A program made the position numbers and the translations under genes. Positions 9,068-18,400 of a DNA stretch of 48,464 bases are shown here, one piece after another (position 1 is the stretch's first letter; each line of letters starts with the position of its first letter). The stretch is from assembly GCF_014779595.1 (NCBI RefSeq), contig NZ_JACXZT010000005.1, positions 1-48,464 of the forward strand, read 5' to 3'. Origin of the DNA: Halomonas sp. ML-15. Its GTDB lineage: Bacteria; Pseudomonadota; Gammaproteobacteria; Pseudomonadales; Halomonadaceae. Under the pieces are notes generated by a model. It was given only the letters and a program-made list of their open reading frames with translations, searched no databases and was not told where the DNA came from.

Positions 9068-9191
9068 TTTTCAGAGCCGACGGGGTTTTCGGATAAACAA
9101 CCGCCATAGCAACACCTGCATAACCACAAAAAGCGCACAACGCATCAACCCAGGCATCGTGCCAACAACAGAACAAATGAGGTAACACGCC

Positions 9192-10172
9192 ATGCTACTC
9201 CCACGTATTGCTGTCGCCACGCTCGCCATCGCGGTGGCGTCGGTATCGCTGCAGGCCCAGGCCCGCGAGATCACTTTGGGTCATGTCGGCGGTCCGGACT
9301 CGCTGTTCACCGATTCTGCCAACTACTTCGCTGAGCTGGTCAACGAGCGGCTTCCCGAGCCTTACGAAGTCGTGCCATTCGGCTCGAGCCAGCTGGGTAC
9401 CGACTCAGAGCTGCTGCAACGCATGCGCCTGGGTACCGTCGACCTGGCACTGCCGTCGACCATCATGTCGTCGGTGGCCGACGAGTTTGGCCTGTTCGAG
9501 TTGCCCTACCTGATCCAGGATCGCGAGCACATGCAGCGGGTCGAGGAGGAAGTCTTCTGGCCGCACCTGGCCCCACTCGCTGAACAGAATGGCTATCGCA
9601 TCCTGGCGGTCTGGGAGAACGGTTTCCGCCATATCACCAACAATCGCCGCGCCATCAACACCCCCGAAGACCTGCGCGGCGTAAAGCTGCGCGTGCCCCA
9701 GGGCGTGTGGCGGGTACGCATGTTCGAGGAGTACGGCGCCGAGCCCTCCCCGATGTCGCTCTCCGAGGTGTTCATGGCGCTGCAGACCGGCGTCATGGAC
9801 GGCCAGGAGAACCCGCTGGCCCAGATCGCCGGTCAGCGCTTCCAGGAAGTCCAGGACTACCTCTCACTCACCGGGCACGTCTATACCCCGGCGTATCTGA
9901 CCGCAGGACGGCGTTTCGACAACCTGCCAGAAGAGATTCAGGAGATCATCATCGAGGCGGCCCAGGAGACCCAAGCCTATGTCTATGAGCACGCCGCCCA
10001 GCTCGACCAGGACCTGATCGCGGTCATTGAAGAAGCGGGTACAGAAGTGAACGAGGTCGATACCTCGGTGTTTATCGAGGCTTCCGCGCCGATCTATGAA
10101 GCATTCGCCGCCGAGGTACCAGGCTCCCAGGAATTGATCGATCAAGTGCTGGCGCTCGGTAACGACTCCTGA
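9192..10172 (+). CDS. TRAP transporter substrate-binding protein (1)
   Basis: This 326-aa periplasmic protein delivers an organic acid to its membrane permease. A Sec signal peptide (residues 1-about 19, hydrophobic LPRIAVATLAIAVASVSL, cleavage after AQA) is followed by a DctP fold. The conserved Arg that holds the substrate carboxylate lies in LRGVKLRVPQ, followed by the family block MSLSEVFMALQTGVMDGQENP. The ribosome site GAGGTAA precedes the ATG. It heads an operon with DctQ, DctM and four catabolic enzymes, so its ligand is probably their substrate; the sequence does not name that ligand. Confidence 0.93.
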   Translation: MLLPRIAVATLAIAVASVSLQAQAREITLGHVGGPDSLFTDSANYFAELVNERLPEPYEVVPFGSSQLGTDSELLQRMRLGTVDLALPSTIMSSVADEFGLFELPYLIQDREHMQRVEEEVFWPHLAPLAEQNGYRILAVWENGFRHITNNRRAINTPEDLRGVKLRVPQGVWRVRMFEEYGAEPSPMSLSEVFMALQTGVMDGQENPLAQIAGQRFQEVQDYLSLTGHVYTPAYLTAGRRFDNLPEEIQEIIIEAAQETQAYVYEHAAQLDQDLIAVIEEAGTEVNEVDTSVFIEASAPIYEAFAAEVPGSQELIDQVLALGNDS

Positions 10173-10201
10173 CCCTAGGCTGTCTCGTGCGTTAGACCTC
10201 T

Positions 10202-10228
10202 CCCCCGCACCGCTAGAGGGTGCGGGGG
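10202..10228 (+). other. Intergenic hairpin after the binding-protein gene
   Basis: A perfect 10-bp stem (CCCCCGCACC / GGTGCGGGGG, 7-nt loop) separates the binding-protein gene from dctQ. It has no T-run after it, so it is more likely an mRNA-stabilising or attenuating structure than a full terminator. Confidence 0.65.
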
Positions 10229-10260
10229 CTCCTGTCCCCTACCTCAATGAGTCGAGAATC

Positions 10261-10848
10261 ATGGGTACTGTGAACCAACTCTCTCGCATCATGGAGCGTT
10301 TACTCGAGATCATCACGGTAGTGCTGATGGTGTCGCTGACGCTGGTGGTGCTCTATGCGGTGGTGACCCGCTACGCCTGGCGAACGCCCTCCTGGTATGA
10401 CGAGGTCGCCGCCATCATGCTGGTGTGGCTGACCTACTACGCCGGGGCCCTGGCGGCGCTCAAGCGCGGCCATATCGGCGTCGACGGCGTTCTGGCTGCC
10501 ATGCCTGTGCATATCCGCATGCCCATCGCCTATGTCTCCGAGGCGCTGTTCATCGGCTTCTTCCTGATCCTTGGCTGGGCCGGCCTGGTGGTCCTGGATG
10601 TCATGCAGGGCATGGCGCTGATCACCCTGCGCTGGGTCCCGCTCACCTTCACCCAGTCGGTGATTCCCATCGGCGCCGGGCTCTTTATCATCGCCCAGCT
10701 GCTGAGTATGCCCGCTCATCTGGCCAAGGTGCGCTCCGGCCTGACCCAGGAGGAGGAGGAGATCCGCCACGCCATTGCCGAGGCCGAGCGTGACAACGCG
10801 CGAGCCGGCTTCACCGCGGAATCACTGACCAAGAGGGATCAGCCATGA
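10261..10848 (+). CDS. TRAP transporter small permease, DctQ (1)
   Basis: This 195-aa inner-membrane protein is the small TRAP subunit. It has about four hydrophobic segments (residues about 17-38, 53-68, 88-112, 128-148) and the family motif around WYDEVAAIMLVWLTYYAGALAALKRGHIGVD. The C-terminal tail of about 45 residues is charged and cytoplasmic, longer than in many DctQ proteins. Its stop overlaps the dctM start as ATGA, which couples translation of the two membrane subunits. Confidence 0.9.
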   Translation: MGTVNQLSRIMERLLEIITVVLMVSLTLVVLYAVVTRYAWRTPSWYDEVAAIMLVWLTYYAGALAALKRGHIGVDGVLAAMPVHIRMPIAYVSEALFIGFFLILGWAGLVVLDVMQGMALITLRWVPLTFTQSVIPIGAGLFIIAQLLSMPAHLAKVRSGLTQEEEEIRHAIAEAERDNARAGFTAESLTKRDQP

Positions 10849-12128
10849 CTCTGCCGTTTATGATAATTGGCTTGATGGGGCTGATTCTGATGGGGCTGCC
10901 CATCGCCGTGGCGCTGGCAATAGTGGCGACGGTGGCCATCGTGGCCTATCAGGGCCTCGAGATGCTGCCCAATATCGGGCTGACCATGTTCGAGGGAGCC
11001 AGTAGCTTCCCGCTGTTGGCGATTCCGATGTTCGTGCTGGCCGGCGCCATCATGAATACTGGCGGTATCTCCAAGCGCCTGATCGCCTTCGCGTCAGCGC
11101 TGTTCGGCTTTATCCGCGGCGGGCTGGCGATGATCAATGTCGGCGTCTCGCTGTTCTTTGCCGAGATTTCCGGGTCGGCGGTGGCCGATGTGGCAGCCAC
11201 CGGCTCGGTGCTGATCCCGGCGATGAAGAAACGCGGCTATCCGAGTTCGTTTGCTGCCGCGGTGACCTCGTCGTCAGCATCGCTGGCGATCATTATCCCG
11301 CCGTCGATCCCGATGATCCTCTACGGGGTGATGTCCGGGGCCTCCATCGTCCAGCTGTTCGTGGCCGGTATCGTACCGGGCCTGCTAGGGGCCGGCGGTC
11401 TGGCGGGGCTGTGCTACTACTATGCGCGCAAGTACGACTGGCCGGTGGAAGAGGTGTTCCAGTGGAAGCGGGTCAAGCAGACCGCCAAGGATGCCAGCTG
11501 GGCGCTGACCCTGCCGATCATCATCCTCGGCTCGATCTTCGGTGGTTTCGTGACGGCCACCGAGGGCGCGGGGCTGGCGGTGGCGGCGGCGATCTTCATC
11601 AGCGCCGTGATCTATCGTGAGCTGGATATGCGCACCCTCTACAAGGCGATCATCGACGGCGGCCAGCAGACCGCGGTGGTGATGCTGCTGGTGGCAGCGT
11701 CGGCGCTGATCGGGGTGTTCCTGACCGAGATGCGCATGCCGCAGCAGCTGGCTCAGGCAGTGCTCGGGCTGACGGATAACAAGTACGCCATCCTGATGAT
11801 GCTGAACGTCTTCTTCCTGCTGATTGGGCTCTTCCTGCACTCGGCGGCGGCAATCATCCTGGTGGTTCCCATCGTCATGCCGCTGGTCGGCGCGGCCGGG
11901 ATCGATCCGGTGCACTTCGGCCTGGTGGTATGTCTCAACCTGGCCATCGGCCAGCAGACCCCGCCGGTGGCGAGCGTGCTGATCACCGCCTGCTCCATCG
12001 CCAAGTGTGATGTCTGGTCGGTGACCCGCGCCAACCTGGGCTTTATCGCCGTCCTGCTGACGGTGCTGTTGATGGTCACCTATATCCCGGCGATCCCCAT
12101 GGCACTGGTCGAGTTCTTCTATCGCTAA
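10845..12128 (+). CDS. TRAP transporter large permease, DctM (1)
   Basis: This 427-aa protein is the ion-coupled transport channel of TRAP 1, with about 12 hydrophobic segments and typical family blocks: FPLLAIPMFVLAGAIMNTGG, ISGSAVADVAATGSVLIPAM, IIIPPSIPMILYG and DPVHFGLVVCLNLAIGQQTPPV. TRAP uptake is normally driven by a sodium gradient, which fits a halophile. It is coupled to dctQ by a 4-bp overlap; a strong hairpin follows its stop. Confidence 0.94.
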   Translation: MTLPFMIIGLMGLILMGLPIAVALAIVATVAIVAYQGLEMLPNIGLTMFEGASSFPLLAIPMFVLAGAIMNTGGISKRLIAFASALFGFIRGGLAMINVGVSLFFAEISGSAVADVAATGSVLIPAMKKRGYPSSFAAAVTSSSASLAIIIPPSIPMILYGVMSGASIVQLFVAGIVPGLLGAGGLAGLCYYYARKYDWPVEEVFQWKRVKQTAKDASWALTLPIIILGSIFGGFVTATEGAGLAVAAAIFISAVIYRELDMRTLYKAIIDGGQQTAVVMLLVAASALIGVFLTEMRMPQQLAQAVLGLTDNKYAILMMLNVFFLLIGLFLHSAAAIILVVPIVMPLVGAAGIDPVHFGLVVCLNLAIGQQTPPVASVLITACSIAKCDVWSVTRANLGFIAVLLTVLLMVTYIPAIPMALVEFFYR

Positions 12129-12151
12129 GCCCGTATCGCTACGTCAAGGCT

Positions 12152-12181
12152 CTCCTCCCGGCCGCGGTGCGCCGGGAGGAG
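12152..12181 (+). promoter_or_regulatory. Hairpin sequestering a ribosome site
   Basis: CTCCTCCCGGC (12152-12162) pairs perfectly with GCCGGGAGGAG (12171-12181), loop of 8 nt. The right arm contains the AGGAG next to the ATG at 12183, so that start would be masked, whereas GGAGAGG before the second ATG at 12195 stays outside the stem. It may tune expression of the enzyme genes relative to the transporter. Confidence 0.6.
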
Positions 12182-12194
12182 CATGGAGAGGCAT

Positions 12195-12980
12195 ATGAAC
12201 GAAGAGAGTCTGCTGTTTGAGGTGCGTGATGGGGTGGCCTGGCTGGGCTTCAATCGCCCACAAAGCCGCAACGCCATGACCTGGGAGATGTACGATGCCC
12301 TGGAGGCCTGCTGCGATCAACTGGCCAAGGATGAGCATATACACGCCGTGGTACTGCACGGTGTGGGTGGGGAGGCCTTCGTGGCCGGCACCGATATCAC
12401 CCAGTTCAGCCACTTCTCCAAGCCCGAGGACGCCATCGGCTACGAGCGGCGCATCGATCGCGTGGTCGGCAAGCTGGAGACCCTGAACAAGCCGACCATC
12501 GCACTTATCGAAGGCGCCTGCGTGGGCGGCGGTGCGGCATTGGCCATGGTCTGTGACTTCCGCTACTGCACGCCGAGTCTCAAGTTCGGGGTGCCCATCG
12601 CCAAGACCCTGGGCAACTGCCTGTCGATCACCAACGTGTCGCGGCTGATCGACATGGTCGGTATCGCCCGGACCAAGGAGGCGTTGATGCTCGGCAAGCT
12701 GTTCAGCGCCGATGAGGCCCGCCAGGCAGGCCTGGTCAATGCGGTGGTCGCGCCCGACGCGATCTACGCCGAAGTCGCCGAGGTGGCCGCCCAGTTCACC
12801 CGCCGCTCACCGCTTACCGTGCAGGCCAGCAAAGCGCTGATCGGGCGCGTACAGGAGCAGCGCCGCGCCGCCCGAGATGCCGGCGATGACTGGGTCATCA
12901 CCTGCTATATGAGCGGCGACTTCAAGGCGGCGGTCAACAAGTTCGTCAACAAGACGCCGTTCGAGTGGACGGGCCACTAA
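12195..12980 (+). CDS. Enoyl-CoA hydratase/isomerase (crotonase) family protein
   Basis: This crotonase-fold protein of 261 aa (265 if the ATG at 12183 is used) should act on a CoA thioester. The oxyanion-hole segments are recognisable: GGEAFVAGTDITQF and IEGACVGGGAALAM. Compared with classical enoyl-CoA hydratase, the first catalytic Glu is replaced (GGGAALAM instead of GGGCELAM) and the second is missing too (FGVPIAKTLGN where hydratases have a P-E motif). Plain hydration is therefore doubtful; isomerase, lyase, decarboxylase or another crotonase chemistry is possible. It lies directly before the CoA-transferase gene (19-bp gap), which could supply its CoA substrate. I prefer 12195 because its GGAGAGG is not buried in the upstream hairpin. 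Confidence 0.85.
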   Translation: MNEESLLFEVRDGVAWLGFNRPQSRNAMTWEMYDALEACCDQLAKDEHIHAVVLHGVGGEAFVAGTDITQFSHFSKPEDAIGYERRIDRVVGKLETLNKPTIALIEGACVGGGAALAMVCDFRYCTPSLKFGVPIAKTLGNCLSITNVSRLIDMVGIARTKEALMLGKLFSADEARQAGLVNAVVAPDAIYAEVAEVAAQFTRRSPLTVQASKALIGRVQEQRRAARDAGDDWVITCYMSGDFKAAVNKFVNKTPFEWTGH

Positions 12981-12999
12981 TAACAAGCGAGGTGGCGCC

Positions 13000-14190
13000 A
13001 TGCTTCCCCTGGACAACCTGAAAATATTGGATATCTCCCAGATCATGGCTGGCCCCTACTGCACCATGGTGCTGGCCGATATGGGCGCCGAGGTGATCAA
13101 GGTCGAAAAGACCAACGGCGGCGACGACAGCCGCCAGATGGGGCCCTACGTCAACGACGAATCGACCTGTTTCTCGCAGATCAACCGCAACAAGAAGAGT
13201 ATCTCCTTGAACCTCAAGGATGAGCGTGCCCGGCAGATCTTCTATCGCCTGGCCGAGGACGCCGATGTGATCGTCGAGAACTACCGCACCGGGGTCACCA
13301 AATCGCTCAAGATCGACTACGACACCATCAAGGCCATCAACCCGGGCATCGTCTACTGCTCGATCTCCGGCTACGGCCAGACAGGCCCCTATAGCCACCG
13401 CGGCGGCTTCGACCTGGTCGCGCAGGGCATGAGTGGCCTGATGTCGATGACCGGTGAGCCCGGGCGCCGGCCGCTGAAGACCGGCATCGCGGTCTATGAC
13501 ATCGGTGCCGGGATCACCGCGGTCTACTCGATCCTCGCCGCGCATATCCACAAGATGACTACCGGAGAAGGGCAGCACATCGATATTGCCATTACCGAGT
13601 GCGGTCTGCCGTGGTTCGCCTGGGAAGCGGCGGCCTATTTCGCCGAGGGCAGGGTGCCGGAGCCTACCGGCTGGCGCCACCGAGTGTCGGCACCCTATCA
13701 GGCGATCAAGGCGCGCGACGGCTATCTGATGCTGGGCTGTGCCAATCAGCGTACCTGGGAGCGCCTGTGCGGCGATGTTCTGGGGCGCGACGACCTGATG
13801 GCCGATCCACGCTTTCTTACCAATCATGACCGCGGCCAGCACGTCGAGGAGCTCGAGGCGCTGCTCGAGGAGATCATGGTCGATCAGGACACCGACTACT
13901 GGCTGGTGCTATGTGACAAGGCCGGGGTGCCGGCGGGACCGATCAACGACTTCGGCCAGGCGATGCAGGACGAGCACTATCTGGCGCGTGGCATGGTCGA
14001 GGAGATGGAGCACCCGGTAATCGGCAAGATGAAGACCATCGGCTTTCCCAGCAAGTTTTCGCTTACGCCGTCGCAGATCCGTTCACCGGCGCCGCTGTTT
14101 GGACAGCATACCGACGAGGTGCTGACCACGACGCTGGGACTCTCCCGGCAAGAGATCGACACGCTGCGCGCCGAGGGGTGCGTCAAATAG
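13000..14190 (+). CDS. CaiB/BaiF family (class III) CoA-transferase
   Basis: Class III CoA-transferases move CoA between carboxylic acids through an aspartyl-CoA intermediate. This 396-aa protein shows the family N-terminus (LDNLKILDISQIMAGPYCTM, MGAEVIKVEK), DVIVENYRTG, ISGYGQTGPY and GFDLVAQGMSGLM. The expected catalytic Asp is Asp167 in AVYDIGAG. A GAGGTGG ribosome site precedes the ATG. It probably activates the acid imported by the adjoining TRAP system, using another acyl-CoA as donor. The substrate cannot be read from sequence; carnitine, formyl/oxalyl, mesaconyl and itaconyl transferases all share this fold. Confidence 0.93.
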   Translation: MLPLDNLKILDISQIMAGPYCTMVLADMGAEVIKVEKTNGGDDSRQMGPYVNDESTCFSQINRNKKSISLNLKDERARQIFYRLAEDADVIVENYRTGVTKSLKIDYDTIKAINPGIVYCSISGYGQTGPYSHRGGFDLVAQGMSGLMSMTGEPGRRPLKTGIAVYDIGAGITAVYSILAAHIHKMTTGEGQHIDIAITECGLPWFAWEAAAYFAEGRVPEPTGWRHRVSAPYQAIKARDGYLMLGCANQRTWERLCGDVLGRDDLMADPRFLTNHDRGQHVEELEALLEEIMVDQDTDYWLVLCDKAGVPAGPINDFGQAMQDEHYLARGMVEEMEHPVIGKMKTIGFPSKFSLTPSQIRSPAPLFGQHTDEVLTTTLGLSRQEIDTLRAEGCVK

Positions 14191-14210
14191 CGTTTTTTTG
14201 ATGCCATTAA

Positions 14211-14223
14211 TTGAATTCATTAT
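14211..14223 (+). promoter_or_regulatory. TTGAATTCWTWAT motif, copy 3
   Basis: TTGAATTCATTAT lies in the 65-bp AT-rich gap between the CoA-transferase and aminotransferase genes. Together with the copies at 8798 and 9055 it suggests a second promoter or operator inside the operon controlled by the same regulator. Confidence 0.4.
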
Positions 14224-14255
14224 CAAAAGTGCAACCTGTTTGTGGAGACACCACC

Positions 14256-15464
14256 ATGCTCAAGCTCGACTTCCATCCCTCCGGCCGCCACTTCCTGCAG
14301 ATTCCTGGCCCGTCGCCGGTGCCGGACCGCATTCTGCGCGCCATGAGCCTGCCCACCATCGACCATCGCGGTCCCGAATTCGGTGCCCTGGGCCTTGAGC
14401 TGCTGGCCAAGATCCAGGCAATTTTCAAGACCCAGCATCCGGTCATCATCTATCCGGCCTCAGGCACCGGCGCCTGGGAGGCGGCCTTGGCCAATACCAT
14501 GTCGCCGGGAGATCGGGTTTTGATGTTCGAGACCGGCCACTTCGCGACCCTGTGGCAGAAAATGGCGCTGCGCCTGAACCTCGAGCCGGAGTTCATCGGC
14601 TTGCCGGGCTACGAGGGTTGGCGGCACGGTGTCCAGGCCGAGATGATCGAGGCGCGCTTGAAGGAGGATACCAGCCACGACATCAAGGCGGTGTGTGTAG
14701 TGCACAACGAGACCTCCACTGGGGTCACCAGCAACATCGCCGCGGTACGCCGCGCTATCGATGCTGCCGGTCATCCGGCGCTGCTGATCGTGGATACCAT
14801 CTCTGGCCTGGCCAGCGCTGACTTCCGCCACGACGAGTGGGGGGTGGACGTTACCGTCTCCGGTTCCCAGAAAGGCCTGATGCTGCCGCCGGGCATCAGC
14901 TTCAATGCGCTCTCCCCCAAGGCCATCGAGGTCAGCAAGACGGCACAGCTACCCAAGAGCTTCTGGGCCTGGGACGAGATTCTCGAGGCCAACCAGAACG
15001 GCTACTGGCCCTACACCCCGAGCACCAACCTTCTCTACGGCCTCAACGAGGCGCTGGACATGCTGCTCGACGAGGGCCTGGAAAACGTCCTGGCCCGCCA
15101 CCAGCGCTGGGCGGCAGGCGTGCGTACCGCCGTCGAGGCCTGGGGGCTGGAGGTCCAGTGCCTGGATCCCGAGGTCTATTCGCCGGTGCTGACCGGGGTG
15201 GTGGTGCCGGAAGAGATCGACGCCGATGAGGTGCGCAAGATCATCTATGAGCGTTTCGATCTCTCGCTGGGCACGGGGCTCGGCAAGGCCAAGGGCAAGA
15301 TGTTCCGCATCGGCCACCTGGGCGACTGCAACGACCTGACGCTGATCGCCACCCTGGGCGGCTGCGAGGCGGGTATGAAACTGGCCGGTATCTCGCTCAA
15401 GGGTAGCGGGGTGGCCGCGGCACTCGACTACTTCGCCGCCAACCCGCTGAACCGCGCTGCTTGA
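14256..15464 (+). CDS. Class V aminotransferase, serine-glyoxylate type
   Basis: This 402-aa PLP enzyme matches the serine-glyoxylate/alanine-glyoxylate group, which transfers an amino group to glyoxylate to give glycine. The N-terminal LQIPGPSPVPDRILRAM, DHRGPEFG, the glycine-rich YPASGTGAWEAAL and the PLP-lysine motif SGSQKGLMLPPGISFNALS are typical, as is FWAWDEILEANQNGYWPYTP. The start at 14256 follows GGAGACACC; a GTG/ATG further up adds 15 residues not seen in the family. Its amino donor is not certain: aspartate-glyoxylate enzymes of the beta-hydroxyaspartate cycle have been annotated the same way. Nearby glycolate oxidase makes glyoxylate, so a shared glyoxylate pool is plausible. Confidence 0.9.
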   Translation: MLKLDFHPSGRHFLQIPGPSPVPDRILRAMSLPTIDHRGPEFGALGLELLAKIQAIFKTQHPVIIYPASGTGAWEAALANTMSPGDRVLMFETGHFATLWQKMALRLNLEPEFIGLPGYEGWRHGVQAEMIEARLKEDTSHDIKAVCVVHNETSTGVTSNIAAVRRAIDAAGHPALLIVDTISGLASADFRHDEWGVDVTVSGSQKGLMLPPGISFNALSPKAIEVSKTAQLPKSFWAWDEILEANQNGYWPYTPSTNLLYGLNEALDMLLDEGLENVLARHQRWAAGVRTAVEAWGLEVQCLDPEVYSPVLTGVVVPEEIDADEVRKIIYERFDLSLGTGLGKAKGKMFRIGHLGDCNDLTLIATLGGCEAGMKLAGISLKGSGVAAALDYFAANPLNRAA

Positions 15465-15491
15465 TCCAGGCGAACGACTGAGGAGGGTGGC

Positions 15492-18400
15492 ATGACGTCC
15501 CTGAGCGACAAGACTCAATCCCGCGATGCCAAGGTCAAGCCGGTGACCGAGCTGGCGGCCCGGCTCTCCCGCGAGCTGCAAGGCGAGGTGCTGTTCGACC
15601 AGGCCTCGCGGGGGCGCTACTCGACAGATGCGTCGATCTATCAGGTGACCCCGGTGGGGGTAGTGATCCCCCGCCACCAGGCGGACCTGGGGCTGGCGCT
15701 GGATATCGCCCGCGACGCCAAGGTGCCGGTGCTGGCCCGCGGGGCGGGTACCAGCCAGTGCGGCCAGACGGTGGGCGAGGCGCTGGTGATCGATACCACG
15801 CGCTATCTGAAAGAGGTGATCGAGTTCGATGCCGAGGCGCGCACGGTGGTGGTCGAGCCCGGCATCGTGCTCGACCACTTGAACGCCTGGCTGAAGCCTC
15901 ATGGGCTCTGGTATCCGGTAGACGTCTCGACCAGCGCTCAGTGCACCATCGGCGGCATGACCGGCAACAACTCCTGCGGCTCGCGCTCGATCCGCTACGG
16001 CAACATGGTGCACAACGTGCTGGGCGTCGAGGCGCGCTTGGCTGATGGCAGCGAGGTGGCGTTGGGCTTCGTCGACCGCCTCGCCGACGGCTCGCCGGAG
16101 CAGCGCCTCGCCGAGCGGGTCAAGGCGATTGCCGAGCGGGTCGGGCCGGAGATTCGTGAGCACTTCCCCAAGGTGTTGCGCCGGGTCGGCGGCTACAACC
16201 TCGACCTCTTCGACTGCCAGAACCCCAAACCCTACGACCCCGACGGGCGGGTCAATCTGGCGCATCTGCTGGTCGGCTCGGAGGGCACTCTGGGGGTCAG
16301 TCGGCGGATTACCCTGCGCCTGTCGCCGCTGCCCCAGCACAAGGTGCTGGGGGTGGTGAACTTCCCCACCTTCTACCAGGCGATGGACTTCGCCCAGCAT
16401 ATCGTCAAGCTCGACCCCACCGCAGTGGAGCTGGTCGATCGCACCATGATCGATCTGTCGCTGGAGAACCCGGCCTTCCGTCCGGTGATCGAGAAAGCCC
16501 TGATCGGCCAGCCCGAGGCGATCCTGCTGGTGGAGTTCGCCGGCCTGGACGAAGCCGCCCAGCGTCAGGCGCTGGCCGGGCTCAACCAACTGATGGGCGA
16601 TCTGGGGCTGCCGGACAGCGTGGTCGATATGCCCGAGGCCGCCGAGCAGAAGGCGCTGTGGAACGTGCGCAAAGCGGGGCTCAATATCATGATGAGCATG
16701 AAGGGCGACGGCAAGCCGGTCTCCTTTATCGAGGACTGCGCGGTGCCGCTGGAGTACCTCGCCGAGTACACCGACAAGCTCACCCAGGTGTTTCATCGCT
16801 ACGGCACCGAGGGCACCTGGTACGCCCACGCCAGCGTCGGCGCCCTGCACGTGCGGCCGATCCTCGATATGCGCCGCGACGGCGCCGAAAAGATGCGCGA
16901 GATCGCCGAGCAGGCATCGGCCCTGGTGCGCGAGTACAAGGGGGCCTACTCCGGCGAGCACGGCGATGGCCTGTGCCGCGGCGAGTGGGTGGCCTGGCAG
17001 TTCGGGCCCACCGTCAACGACGCCTTTCGCGAGATCAAGCAGCTGTTCGACCCCGAGAACCTGTTCAATCCGGGCAAGATCGTCGATACGCCGAAGATGG
17101 ACGATGCCCGCTACTTCCGCTTTGCCAAGGAGTACCAGGCGATACCGCTGACACCGGTATTCGACTGGTCGGCCTGGAACGTCAAGCGCGACCCGCTGAG
17201 CGGCGAGCAGACACCGCCGGGCACGGGGGGAGACGCCACCCACGGCCTGGCAATGGCGGTGGAGATGTGCAACAACAACGGCCACTGCCGCAAGTTCGAC
17301 GCCGGCACCATGTGCCCCAGCTACCGCATTACCGAGGATGAGCAGCACCTGACTCGGGGGCGTGCCAATACCCTGCGGCTGGTGCTGTCGGGCCAGCTTG
17401 GTGAAGAAGGGCTGGCCAGCGACGAGGTCAAGGAGACGCTCGACCTGTGCGTGTCGTGCAAGGGCTGCAAGCGCGACTGTCCCACCGGCGTCGACATGGC
17501 CAAGTTCAAGATCGAGGCGCGTAGCGCCCGAGCGCGGGCCAAGGGGCTGAGCTGGCGCGACCGCATGGTCGGCGAGATGCCGCGCTACGCGCCCTGGGCG
17601 AGCCGCTTCGCCGGCCTGCTCAACGGCGTCGAGCGGGTGCCGTTCCTGGCTCGGCGCGTCAAGCAGGCGCTCAAGCTGGCGCCGCAGCGCGCGCTGCCGG
17701 TCTTCGACGGCAACTTCCTGGCCGCAGCTGAGGCGCCCAGCGGTATCGCCGCGGGGGCCCGCGAGGTGCTGCTGTTCGTCGACACCTTCAATAACTATAT
17801 GGAAGGGGCCAACGCCAAGGCCGCCAAGCGGGTGCTGGAGGCGGCGGGCTATCGAGTGCATCTCAACGTCAAGCAGGGCCAGCGGCCGCTGTGCTGCGGG
17901 CGCACCTATCTATCGTCGGGCCAGTTCGACAAGGCCAAGGCGGAGGCGCGGCGCACCCTCGATCAGCTGATGCCGTTCGTCAGGCGCGGGGTGTCCATCG
18001 TCGGTCTCGAGCCGTCGTGCCTGCTGACCATGCGCGACGAGTTTCTGCAGTATGGTTTTGGCGATGAGGCCCAAGCGCTCTCCGAGGCGGCTTACCTATT
18101 CGAGGAGTTCCTGGTCGAGGCCAGGGCCGCCGACCAGTTGCCCCTGGCGCTCAAGGCGCTGCCCCACAAGCGCGCCATGCTTCACGGCCACTGCCACCAG
18201 AAGGCCTTCGACGCCCTGCGCCCGGTGGAGCAGGTGCTGGGCTGGATTCCCGAGCTCGAGGTCGAGACCATCACCTCCTCCTGCTGCGGCATGGCGGGCA
18301 GCTTCGGCTATGAGGCGGAGCACTACGATGCCTCGCTGAAGATGGCCGAATTGTCGCTGCTGCCGGCCATCCGGGAGGCGGACAGCGACGCCGTGGTGGT

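Larger units (their letters stand above)
8689..9191. other. 500-bp divergent intergenic region
   Basis: I find no convincing gene in this stretch; the minus-strand open frames here lack a ribosome site and any homology I recognise. It must carry the promoters of the GntR gene and of the TRAP operon. The two ends near 8790-8820 and 9040-9080 are AT-rich and each has a GAATTC-centred motif. Its length leaves room for a small RNA or long leader, but I see no specific sign of one. Confidence 0.5.

Noticed and set aside
12183-12194. ATG at 12183 as the crotonase start
   Set aside because: Its ribosome site is inside a perfect hairpin and too close to the ATG; the in-frame ATG at 12195 has a better spaced, free site. 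It remains possible.
14949-17861. 970-codon open frame on the minus strand opposite the FAD/Fe-S gene
   Set aside because: It is a GC-rich antisense shadow of a gene with clear FAD and Fe-S motifs; its translation is low-complexity and shows no family motif.
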